Shown piece after piece: positions 35,343-43,271 of a stretch of DNA of 64,000 nt (positions are counted from its first letter, which is position 1; each line of letters begins with the position of its first letter). This DNA comes from Streptomyces fulvoviolaceus (lineage in GTDB: Bacteria; Actinomycetota; Actinomycetes; Streptomycetales; Streptomycetaceae): contig NZ_JOEY01000003.1 in the NCBI RefSeq assembly GCF_000718165.1, forward strand, positions 186,001 through 250,000, written 5' to 3'. A model generated the notes under the pieces. That model worked only from the letters and a program-made list of their open reading frames with translations. It had not been told where the DNA came from and ran no database searches. A program made the position numbers and the translations under genes.

Positions 35343-37334
35343 TCAGCGCCCCTCGGCGGATCGCAGCAGCAGTGCGAGGGCCCAGTCCTGGTCGTTCGCG
35401 AGCGGGTCCGGTCGGTGCGCGGGACGCCCGTCCACGCAGCTGGGCATCATGAAGGCGCAGGTCGCCCGGCCGTCGGGGCCGAAGTCGACGAGGTTGGCCG
35501 CGAAGATCGCGTCGGCGACCCGCTCGGAGTCCTCGTCCCGCAGGGCCTCGGGCAGCTGCCGGAGCGCTATCGCCGTGAGCACGCTCCAGTAGTGCGGGAA
35601 CGTGTCGCCCCACAGCCGCTCGATGCCGAACCAGTACCCGTCCCAGTGCCGGATGGCGACGTCACGGAGCCGGACGTGCGGCTGCGGCCCACCGAAGACG
35701 TGCAGCCACCGCACGGCCGGGCCCAGCGCCGCCAACAGCCGTTCGTCCGGGGCGATTTCGTACGCCGTCGCGAGCAGGCTGACCAGCGGCGCGACCATCG
35801 ACTGCTCGTAGCTCACCTCGTGCCGGGGCAGCGCGGTGCCCCGGTCGGCGAACCCGTGAGCGTGCTCGATCAGCGACTCGCGCAGGCGCTTCGCCCGCGC
35901 CGCGTCGCCCTGCTCGTCGAGCGTGGCGATCACTGCGGCCATCGCCTCGGGGTGCCCGATGAGCAGGTGGTCGCGGACGCCGAGGGAGTACGACGACTCA
36001 AGGAGCCGGGCCGCGAGATCGAGGTCGGCCGGGTCGCCGGACAGCGCGAACTGGTCGTGGAAGAAGTGCGCCAGCCACGGGGTGTTGTAGAGCCGCACCG
36101 GTTCGGCGAAGCGGCTGCCACGGCGGACCGAGTCGTCGGGATCGACCAGGCGCTCACGGGCGAAGCGCGCGAAGCCCTGGAGGGCCTCGTCGAGCGCGTT
36201 GACGCCGTCCGAGCCGCCCCAGCCGCGCAGCCGGGCCTGCTGGAGCAGCACGGCCATGCCGATGCGCTCCGCCCCGTCGGTCCAGTCCTGCCAACCGTTC
36301 TCGGTCTGGGTCAGGCCGGTGCGGGTGTCCACCGGCACGAACGCGTACCGCTCCGGCTCCGGCCGCTCGTGCGGGCGGTGTTCGCGGAGGATACGGGCAG
36401 ACCGCGCCTCGACCAGCTCCCGCAGCGGGGCGAGGAAGGCGACGGCCGTCCGGCTCCGGCGGCCGTCCCGCTCGACGTCGATGTGCTGGACGCCGTGGGC
36501 GGACGACGTGATGCCGTCGCCCGGCGAGGATGCGAGCACCGTGCCCTCGGCGAGGCGCAGGTCCAGGGCCGTACCTACCGGTGCGGTCAGGGACGGCAGT
36601 TCGGCAGGGGCGTCGGTGGCGGCGAGGAATGCATCCCGGTCGTCGTACCAGCCGAGCTCCCAGGCGAGGACGTACTCCTCCCCGGGGGCGAGGTCCAGGA
36701 CGGGCTGGCCGCCGAACGACTCGGGGCTGCGGGCGTGGTCGGTGGGATGGACGACGAGGTGACCGCGGATGTCGGACCAGGTCCGGGAGTTGCGCGACTC
36801 GACCGAGTACGCCCACAACTCGCCCACCCGGACGATCGCGCCGAGCAGCGGGGGAGTGCCGGCCATCGGCTCGGCCAGCACCCACGACCACGCCCCGCCG
36901 GTGAAGACGTGCGCATGACAGCTTCGCGCGAGCGCGCCCGCAGCACTGTCGTACACATCCCTGACCGGTACGTTCACACCGAGCCCGGTGATCCGCAGCG
37001 GCTCGGCGCCGGTGTTCGTCCAGGTGTAGGTCTCGGTGCAGCGGTCCCCGGCGACCTGGCGCCGGACCTCCAACTCCAGCCCGGACACCGGCCGGTGGCG
37101 CGCGGTCACGCCGCCGGCCCGCCAGTCGATCTCGTACGGTGTCTGCCAGCGGCCGGAGCCGCGCGAGGTGATCGCGAAGCCGGTGCCCCAGGCGTGGTCC
37201 GGCCCGTGCCAGGTGTCCGTCAGCTCGTCGAGCAGGTACAGCCGGTCCGGGTCCAAGGTGTGCTGGAAGGCCACGGGTGACGCGTCCGCGCCGAGTACCA
37301 CCCGGCCGCCGCCGAATGCGAACTGCCTGGTCAT
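35343..37334 (-). CDS. Six-hairpin glycosidase-like enzyme, family not assigned
   Basis: 663 aa from the ATG at 37334 (GAAGGAGAAGCG upstream). N-terminal ~270 residues form a beta-sandwich (FAFGGGRVVLGADASPVAFQ; ELEVRRQVAGDRCTETYTWT). From ~340 on there are repeated helical hairpins of an (alpha/alpha)6 barrel (TENGWQDWTDGAERIGMAVL, YNTPWLAHFFHDQFALSG, then HYWSVLTAIALRQLPEAL). No signal peptide. It lies between a galactosidase and the permeases, so it probably trims the imported oligosaccharide. I cannot map it to a numbered GH family or point to the catalytic pair. Confidence 0.68.
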   Translation of the reverse strand: MTRQFAFGGGRVVLGADASPVAFQHTLDPDRLYLLDELTDTWHGPDHAWGTGFAITSRGSGRWQTPYEIDWRAGGVTARHRPVSGLELEVRRQVAGDRCTETYTWTNTGAEPLRITGLGVNVPVRDVYDSAAGALARSCHAHVFTGGAWSWVLAEPMAGTPPLLGAIVRVGELWAYSVESRNSRTWSDIRGHLVVHPTDHARSPESFGGQPVLDLAPGEEYVLAWELGWYDDRDAFLAATDAPAELPSLTAPVGTALDLRLAEGTVLASSPGDGITSSAHGVQHIDVERDGRRSRTAVAFLAPLRELVEARSARILREHRPHERPEPERYAFVPVDTRTGLTQTENGWQDWTDGAERIGMAVLLQQARLRGWGGSDGVNALDEALQGFARFARERLVDPDDSVRRGSRFAEPVRLYNTPWLAHFFHDQFALSGDPADLDLAARLLESSYSLGVRDHLLIGHPEAMAAVIATLDEQGDAARAKRLRESLIEHAHGFADRGTALPRHEVSYEQSMVAPLVSLLATAYEIAPDERLLAALGPAVRWLHVFGGPQPHVRLRDVAIRHWDGYWFGIERLWGDTFPHYWSVLTAIALRQLPEALRDEDSERVADAIFAANLVDFGPDGRATCAFMMPSCVDGRPAHRPDPLANDQDWALALLLRSAEGR

Positions 37335-37354
37335 CGCTTCTCCTTCGGGCCCGG

Positions 37355-38242
37355 TCATCCGTTGAACCCCGTGCCGACGAGGGTGGGGCGCCAGTACTTC
37401 TGCAGGGCGAAGAAGCCGGCCGCGAGCGGCACGATGGAGAGCAGTGACCCCATCATGACGATGCTGATCAGGTCCGGGGAGGCGCCCACGGTGCGGATCT
37501 CCCCGTTGAGGATGTCCAGCCCCAGTGTCACGGGGTACAGCGAGCTGCTCTTGAGCATTACCAGGGAGAGGAAGAAGTTGTTCCAGATGGCGACCGCCTG
37601 GAAGAAGAAGATGGTCACCAGCCCCGGCGCCAGGGTGGGCAGGACCATCGACCGGAAGGTCCTCAGCTCGCTGGCCCCGTCGATCCTCGCCGCGTTGAGC
37701 AGGTCGTCCGGGACCATGGACTGCACATAGATACGGGCCAGGTACACCCCGAACGGGTTGACGAACGAGGGCAGCAGCACGGCCCAGTAGGTGTCCGTCA
37801 GATGGGCAGCGCTCATCATCAGGAACAGGGGCATGACCAGGGCCGCCTGGGGGACCAGGACCCCGCCCAGCACCAGGGTGAAGAGGAAACCGCGGCCCCG
37901 GAACTCGAACTTGGCGAACGCGTAACCCGCGGCGGCGGCCAGGATCGTGGAGACGGCCCCGCCGATCACCGAGTAGCCGACGCTGTTGGCGAGCCACCGC
38001 AGGTAGATGCCGTTCTGGTAGCCGAACGTCAGCCGCAGGTTGTCCACGACCCGGCCGGGTGCGGAGAACCAGAGGCTGAAGCTGGAGTACAGCGTGCCCG
38101 CGTCCTTGGTGGCGGCCACGAGCAGCCACCAGACCGGGATGAAGAAGTACAGCGCGAAGAGCACCATCACCAGGCCGAGGGGGATGCGTCCGAGCATCCA
38201 CTTCGAGCGGGCCGGGGATGCCGCCCGGCTGGCGACGCTCAT
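37355..38242 (-). CDS. Sugar ABC transporter permease (MalG type)
   Basis: 295 aa from the ATG at 38242, ATGA overlap with the upstream permease gene. Six membrane helices (first at ~20-40). The EAA loop that docks on the ATPase reads DLLNAARIDGASELRTFRSM, then LPTLAPG. Pairs with the MalF-type partner. No ATPase gene is in the operon, so a shared MsiK-type ATPase elsewhere is likely, as usual for Streptomyces. Confidence 0.92.
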   Translation of the reverse strand: MSVASRAASPARSKWMLGRIPLGLVMVLFALYFFIPVWWLLVAATKDAGTLYSSFSLWFSAPGRVVDNLRLTFGYQNGIYLRWLANSVGYSVIGGAVSTILAAAAGYAFAKFEFRGRGFLFTLVLGGVLVPQAALVMPLFLMMSAAHLTDTYWAVLLPSFVNPFGVYLARIYVQSMVPDDLLNAARIDGASELRTFRSMVLPTLAPGLVTIFFFQAVAIWNNFFLSLVMLKSSSLYPVTLGLDILNGEIRTVGASPDLISIVMMGSLLSIVPLAAGFFALQKYWRPTLVGTGFNG

Positions 38243-39225
38243 TTCGTCTCCTTGGGGGCGGACAGACCGGACGCGCGGGCCGTCAGACGGAGGAACCCGA
38301 ACGACAGCACGAAGGCGATCAACGCCAAGGACACCGAGATCGCGGCCGACAAGGGCTCGTCGTTGTTTCCGTAGGCGGCGTTGTAGGCCATCATGTTCGG
38401 CGTGTAGTTGCTGCTGATGGCGTTCGAGATCTTCGACAGGATGACCGGCTCGTTGAAGAGCTGCAGCGTGCCGATGATGGTGAACAGGCCCGTCATCACG
38501 ACCGCCGGCATCACGATCGGCAGCTTGATCCGCAGCGCGATCCTGATCTCGCCCGCCCCGTCGACCCGCGCCGCCTCGACGACGCTGGCGGGGATCGACT
38601 GCAGGGCCGCGTACACGATCAACATGTTGAAGCCGACCCCGGCCCAGACCATGATGTTGCCGATCGAGCCGAGGACCAGACCGGAGCCCACCAGGTCCAC
38701 CGAGCCGAGCCCCAGGGACTCGGTCGCCGAGGTGATCGGGCTCAGCCCCGGCTGGTAGAGAAAGCCCCACAGCAGGGCCGCGATCACGCCCGGCACGGTG
38801 TACGGAAGGACGAAGGCGGCCCGGAACAGCCGCTTCATGAATGCCAGCCGGGAGTCGAGCATCAGCGCCAGCAGGATCGCCACGCCCAGGATGAGGGGGA
38901 CCACGACGACGCCGAACTCGAGCAGCCGGAAGACGCCGTTGTAGAAGTCCGGGGTGGTGAAGACGGTGACGTAGCTGCTCAGCCCCACGAACTTAAGCTC
39001 GGAGCCGCCGAAGCCGAGGCCGTCGAAGGTCTGCCGGTACAGGCTCGTGTAGAGGGCGTAGCCGATCGGGAAGAAGAACAGGCCGGCGAAGAGCAGCATG
39101 AACGGTGCCAGGAAACCGTAGGCGGCCACGCGGCGCCTGCGGTCCTGGCGGAGCCGCGGTCGGCGGCTCCGCGTCGGTTCCTCACGCCCGCGGGTGCGAG
39201 GAGCACTGTCGAGGGTCGTCGTCAT
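38239..39225 (-). CDS. Sugar ABC transporter permease (MalF type)
   Basis: 328 aa from the ATG at 39225, which overlaps the stop of the binding-protein gene. A basic cytoplasmic N-terminus (residues 1-35) is followed by six helices. The EAA loop is SVVEAARVDGAGEIRIALRI, then KLPIVMPA. Forms the channel with the MalG-type permease. Confidence 0.92.
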   Translation of the reverse strand: MTTTLDSAPRTRGREEPTRSRRPRLRQDRRRRVAAYGFLAPFMLLFAGLFFFPIGYALYTSLYRQTFDGLGFGGSELKFVGLSSYVTVFTTPDFYNGVFRLLEFGVVVVPLILGVAILLALMLDSRLAFMKRLFRAAFVLPYTVPGVIAALLWGFLYQPGLSPITSATESLGLGSVDLVGSGLVLGSIGNIMVWAGVGFNMLIVYAALQSIPASVVEAARVDGAGEIRIALRIKLPIVMPAVVMTGLFTIIGTLQLFNEPVILSKISNAISSNYTPNMMAYNAAYGNNDEPLSAAISVSLALIAFVLSFGFLRLTARASGLSAPKETK

Positions 39226-40613
39226 CAGGGCTCCTGGACGCTCAGGCCCTGCTTGCGCATGTAGGCCACGACCGACTTCTGCGTCTCCTTGAGCGCCTCG
39301 GCCAGCGTCATCTTCCCGTTCACCGCTTGGCTGAGGTAGTTCTGCTGGGTCGTGAACCACTCGTTCGCCACCGGCCCGTAGTTGAAGTCACGCGCGACGC
39401 TGTGGTTCGACTCGGCGATTGTGTCGTAGATCTTCTGTCCCCCGAAGAAGCTGGACGGCTTGCTGAGCGCCTCGCTCTTCTGCGCCTTCAGGTTCGTCGG
39501 GTAGATGGTGATCTTGGGGATCCAGTAGTTCGACCACACCTGCTGGTTCGTGGTGATGAACTTGGCGAACTCCAGGGCTTCCTTCGGGTGCTCGGTCGAC
39601 TTGAAGACGACCGCGGAGGATCCGCCCCAGCTGCCGCTGGCCGCGGTGCCCGGCGTCCACTGCGGCAGGGCGGCGACGGCCCACTTGCCCTTGGTCTTCG
39701 GCGCGACCGACTCCAGCGGTCCGGGCGCCCAGGCGGCACTGATCCAGGAGGCGACCTTGCCCGTATTGAGGTCCTGCCCCCACTGGCTGGAGAACTGAGG
39801 CAGCGTCAGGACCGCCTTCTCGTCGAGGAGCTTCTGCATGGTGTCGGCGACCTTCAGGGCCGCGGGGTTGGCGATGTCCACCACCCAGCTCTTGCCCTCC
39901 ACCTTGAACGGCCGTGAACCGGCGGCCCAGGCCAGCGCGTTGAACGGCGAGGCGTCGTTGGTGGGCAGGTTCCCCATGTACACACTGGGGTCCTTCTTGT
40001 GCAGGGCGATCGAGGACTGCACGTACTCGTCCATCGTGGTCGGCACCGGCAGGTCGTACTTCTCGAACAGGTCCTTGCGGTAGTACAGGGACAGCGGGCC
40101 CGAGTCGATCGGCAGCCCGTAGAGACCGTCACCGACCTGGACCGTGCTCCACGCCCACGCCTCGAAGTTGGAGGCGAGCGCGGAAGCGTTGCCGCCGCTG
40201 ACGGTCTTCAGGTCGAGCACCGACCCGGTGGTGACGAACTGCGGCAGGTACTGGGTGTCGAAGGCCGCTATGTCGGGTGCCCGGTCCGCCTTGACGTCGA
40301 GCAGCAGCTTGGCCTGCGGGATCGTGTTGCCGCTGGCCGACACGATCTCCATCTTGATCTTGATGTCGGGGTGCTGCTTCTCCCACAGGTCGAGCAGAGC
40401 CTTGCTGTCGGGGAACGGTGTCTTCACCCAGAACGTCAGCGTGACCGGCCCCTTCGCGGCGTCGGTCGACCCTCCCGAGGAACTGCAGGCGGCACCCGTC
40501 AGCGCGGTGGCCATCGTGAGGGCGATCGCGGCCAGGTACCGCCGCCTGCGTCCTGCGGGAGCGGCCGCCTGCCTGGCGGGGAGCGAGAAGGTTCTGCTGT
40601 CGTGGTCGGACAC
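39225..40613 (-). CDS. Sugar ABC transporter substrate-binding lipoprotein
   Basis: 462 aa from the GTG at 40613 (AAAGGAG upstream). The lipoprotein signal has a lipobox LTGAAC with Cys43. The mature part is a cluster B binding protein (LTFWVKTPFPDSKALLDLWE, KQHPDIKIKMEIV; PDIAAFDTQYLPQF; LYGLPIDSGPLSLYYRKDLF). First gene of a six-gene operon with two permeases and three glycosidases. A palindromic LacI-type operator lies 100 bases upstream. The ligand is probably a galactose-containing oligosaccharide, judging by the GH42 neighbour only. Confidence 0.92.
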   Translation of the reverse strand: MSDHDSRTFSLPARQAAAPAGRRRRYLAAIALTMATALTGAACSSSGGSTDAAKGPVTLTFWVKTPFPDSKALLDLWEKQHPDIKIKMEIVSASGNTIPQAKLLLDVKADRAPDIAAFDTQYLPQFVTTGSVLDLKTVSGGNASALASNFEAWAWSTVQVGDGLYGLPIDSGPLSLYYRKDLFEKYDLPVPTTMDEYVQSSIALHKKDPSVYMGNLPTNDASPFNALAWAAGSRPFKVEGKSWVVDIANPAALKVADTMQKLLDEKAVLTLPQFSSQWGQDLNTGKVASWISAAWAPGPLESVAPKTKGKWAVAALPQWTPGTAASGSWGGSSAVVFKSTEHPKEALEFAKFITTNQQVWSNYWIPKITIYPTNLKAQKSEALSKPSSFFGGQKIYDTIAESNHSVARDFNYGPVANEWFTTQQNYLSQAVNGKMTLAEALKETQKSVVAYMRKQGLSVQEP

Positions 40614-40712
40614 TGGTGGCTCCTTTACCTTCAGTGCAACTGGGATTTTCTGGCTGGTCCGGGTGCGCGCAGGCGCAGGCCGCGATGCCCGATGAGCGTG
40701 GGGTCGGTGGCT

Positions 40713-40730
40713 CGTCGATACGTATCGACG
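40713..40730. promoter_or_regulatory. LacI-type operator of the sugar operon
   Basis: CGTCGATACGTATCGACG, a perfect 18-bp palindrome with central CG as in LacI-family operators, 100 bases ahead of the binding-protein gene and just past the LacI gene. A near-copy lies ahead of the LacI gene itself (41851-41864). Confidence 0.8.
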
Positions 40731-40799
40731 ACCGGTGCCATGTCGTACGCGTTCGGCGTTCGGTGGGTTTCTCTGCTGCTGGAGGGGGCAGCGCGCAGC

Positions 40800-41825
40800 T
40801 CAGGGGCGGAGAGTGGTGACGGTCGTCGCGCGGCGGGTCAGCCGGGAGGGGACCAGTTCGACGCCGTACGGCGGCGGGTTGCCGCCCTCGTCGTCCAGTA
40901 AGGCGAACAGGGTGCGCATCGCGCGGCGGGAGATCTCGCGGGGTGCGTGGGAGACGTTCGTGACCGACGGCTCCATCTCCTCGGCCGCCGAGTCGGTGCA
41001 GTGCCCGACGACCGAGATGTCGCGACCGGGCACCATCCCGCGCTGGAGCAGGGTTCCCAGCACATGCGGGATGGCCGAGGTGTGCGGCACGATCAGCCCG
41101 TCGGCCGGTTCGGTGCCGCTCAGTGCCTTGTCCACCACTTCGCGGGCGCCCGACGGCGTGGATTCAGGCAGCTGGACGAGTCCGGTGCGGATGCCGGCGG
41201 TGGCCGCGGCCTCGTCGACGCCGCGCTGGAACTGTCCTACGAAGCTGTTGCCGCGGGCGATCGTGTGCGGTGGGTGGCCGACGACCACGATGCGCCGGTG
41301 GCCCGTGCCGACCAACTCCTCCACTGCGAGCCGGCCGGCCTGCGTGAAGTCGATGTCCACGCAGTGCAGGCCGACGGGGTCGTCGGGGACACCGATCAGG
41401 ACCACCGGCACCCGCAGTGAGGGGATCACCGGGATCCGCTCGTCATTGGCCGCGATGACCATCATGACGATCGCGTCGCACAGCGAGCGGGCGTCGAGCC
41501 GGGTCAGCCCCGCGGCGCCCTCGTCCGCGGTCACCAGGAGCACGTCGTAGTCGGCCTCCCTCGCGCACTGGGTGATCGCCTCGAGGAACGGCACGACACC
41601 TGTGTTGCCCAGGTCCCCGCCGACCGGGACCACCAGTCCGATGACCCGCGTACGACTGCTGGCCAGCGCCTGTGCCCCCGCGTTCGGTTGGTAGGACAGC
41701 AGGTCGATCGCGGCCTGGACCCGCTTGCGGGTCTCCTCCGAGATCGGGCGCTTGCCCGTCATGACGTAGGAGACGGTGCTCTGCGAAACGCCGGCGAGGC
41801 GGGCCACATCCTTGCTGGTGAACAT
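40800..41825 (-). CDS. LacI-family repressor of the glycosidase/ABC operon
   Basis: 341 aa from the ATG at 41825 (GAGGAGGTGCC upstream). HTH at residues 2-22 (FTSKDVARLAGVSQSTVSYV) and hinge LSYQPNAGAQALASSR. The sugar-binding core has the usual VPVVLIG, DFTQAGRLAVEELVGTGHRR and GLIVPHTSAIPHVLG segments. Transcribed in the same direction as the operon it precedes. The two matching palindromes, one before it and one before the operon, argue for control of both. Confidence 0.9.
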   Translation of the reverse strand: MFTSKDVARLAGVSQSTVSYVMTGKRPISEETRKRVQAAIDLLSYQPNAGAQALASSRTRVIGLVVPVGGDLGNTGVVPFLEAITQCAREADYDVLLVTADEGAAGLTRLDARSLCDAIVMMVIAANDERIPVIPSLRVPVVLIGVPDDPVGLHCVDIDFTQAGRLAVEELVGTGHRRIVVVGHPPHTIARGNSFVGQFQRGVDEAAATAGIRTGLVQLPESTPSGAREVVDKALSGTEPADGLIVPHTSAIPHVLGTLLQRGMVPGRDISVVGHCTDSAAEEMEPSVTNVSHAPREISRRAMRTLFALLDDEGGNPPPYGVELVPSRLTRRATTVTTLRP

Positions 41826-41850
41826 GAGTTGGCACCTCCTCTCGTCATCG

Positions 41851-41864
41851 TCGATGCGTATCGA
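41851..41864. promoter_or_regulatory. LacI-type operator ahead of the lacI gene
   Basis: TCGATGCGTATCGA differs by one base from the core of the perfect palindrome at 40713-40730. It lies 26 bases upstream of the regulator's start, suggesting autorepression. Confidence 0.7.
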
Positions 41865-42017
41865 TTGAGCGTCGCGAGCGTAGACACGGGCCACTCTGGG
41901 AGCAAGACCCGTGCGGAACTTCGACGCAACCGGTCGGGTGGGCGCGGCCGTTGGCAGTGGCGTGCGGTGAAGGCGGGTGATTGCCGGGGGAGCGGGCGGT
42001 CGGTCGTGCTGTCGGTG

Positions 42018-43091
42018 TCATACGTCCGTGACCCCTGAGCTCTCGCGGATGACAAGGTCGGTACCGGCGAAGGTCCGCGCGGGAGGTTGGTAGTCGCTTT
42101 CCAGCTGGCCGCGGAGGAGTGCGAAGGCGTCGCGGCCCAGTCCCTGGAAGTCCATGCGGACCGTGCTCAGGGCTGGTGTGACGAACCCCGCGTGCGGGGC
42201 GTCGTCGAAACCGATGACGCTGACGTCTCCGGGCACGGACCGCCCGGCGTGATGCAGGGCGCGCAGCACGCCCAGAGCCAGCTCGTCGTTGCCGCACAGG
42301 ATTGCCGTGACGCCCGGGTCACGGGCCAGTTGCTCTCCCTCGTCGTAGCCGGCCTGAGCGTCCCAGCCCTTGCCGCCGTGGGGTTCGGGTGGGGTGATGC
42401 CGGCCTCCTCCAGAGCCTTGCGCCAGCCCTGGGCGCGCGGCCCTTCGGAGCGCCGGGTGCCCACTGACGTCGGGATCGCGACGTAGTGAACGGTCTGGTG
42501 ACCGAGCTGAAGCAGGTACGCGGTGGCGGCGCGGGCCGCCTCACGGTCGTCGGCCCACACGGCGGGGCGGGGAGGCCTCCGGCCGTGTGGGGGCGCTTCG
42601 ACGACCGCGGCGCACGGCACGTCCGCCGGGACCCGGCGCAGAGCCGACGCGCCGAGCCGGTCGAAGCCGATGACCATCAGGCCTCCGCCGCCGGCTGCTG
42701 CCGAGGAGATCGTGCGGTCCAGGTCGTCCTCGGGCGTCAGCACCTTCACGCCGAGTGAGTAGCCTGCGGCGGAGGCCGCTTCCTCCAGGCCCTGCAGGGT
42801 TGCCGCGTAGCCGTAGAGGGTGGTGTTCGACGTCAGCACGGTGACGGACCGGGTCACGCCGCTGGCCAGTGCGAACGCGGTTGCGTTGCGCCGGAATCCC
42901 AGCGTTTCGATGGCCGCTTCGACCCGGTTGCGCGTCACCTCGCGGACATTCGGGTGGCCATTGAGGACCCTCGAAACGGTCTGGTAGGAGACGCCCGCCG
43001 CCTCAGCGACGTCGCGAATACTGGCGGCCTTCCGCGGTTCCTGGCCGGGGCCCCGGTGGTTGCCGGAGCTTGTGTGACCGGTCACATCCAT
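42018..43091 (-). CDS. LacI-family regulator, probably of alpha-galactosidase
   Basis: 357 aa from the ATG at 43091 (a TTG at 43127 would add 12). HTH SIRDVAEAAGVSYQTVSRVL, hinge RRNATAFALASG, and a periplasmic-binding-type core with AILCGNDELALGVLRALHHA and DVSVIGFDDAP. It is divergent from the GH36 gene. Two GTGACCGGTCAC palindromes lie at or just upstream of its own start, one inside codons 2-6 if the ATG is right. No clear ribosome site precedes any start, so the true start could be internal. Confidence 0.88.
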   Translation of the reverse strand: MDVTGHTSSGNHRGPGQEPRKAASIRDVAEAAGVSYQTVSRVLNGHPNVREVTRNRVEAAIETLGFRRNATAFALASGVTRSVTVLTSNTTLYGYAATLQGLEEAASAAGYSLGVKVLTPEDDLDRTISSAAAGGGGLMVIGFDRLGASALRRVPADVPCAAVVEAPPHGRRPPRPAVWADDREAARAATAYLLQLGHQTVHYVAIPTSVGTRRSEGPRAQGWRKALEEAGITPPEPHGGKGWDAQAGYDEGEQLARDPGVTAILCGNDELALGVLRALHHAGRSVPGDVSVIGFDDAPHAGFVTPALSTVRMDFQGLGRDAFALLRGQLESDYQPPARTFAGTDLVIRESSGVTDV

Positions 43092-43115
43092 GCCAGGATT
43101 GTGACCGGTCACAAT
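43073..43115. promoter_or_regulatory. Paired palindromic operators (GTGACCGGTCAC)
   Basis: TGTGACCGGTCACA (43073-43086) and ATTGTGACCGGTCACAAT (43098-43115) are both perfect palindromes. Their centres are 27 bases apart. They overlap the start of the LacI gene and lie ~160 bases ahead of the divergent alpha-galactosidase. Confidence 0.8.
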
Positions 43116-43271
43116 CACTGCCGTCAAGAGATGGAAACCGGGGATTTACGCAGCGATCACACAGGGGGCCCGTCACAGGCCGTCCGATGCCGCGCAATGG
43201 ACGGCGGCGGCAGAAGGCCTGCGAAAGGGTTCGTACACCACAGAGTCGTACACCGCAGAAGGGGAACCGCG

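Noticed and set aside
33009..37280. A 1423-codon plus-strand open frame opposite the GH42 and glycosidase genes
   Set aside because: Composition is Val/Gly/Arg-rich with no domain pattern; it mirrors high-GC coding on the minus strand, where motifs are clear.
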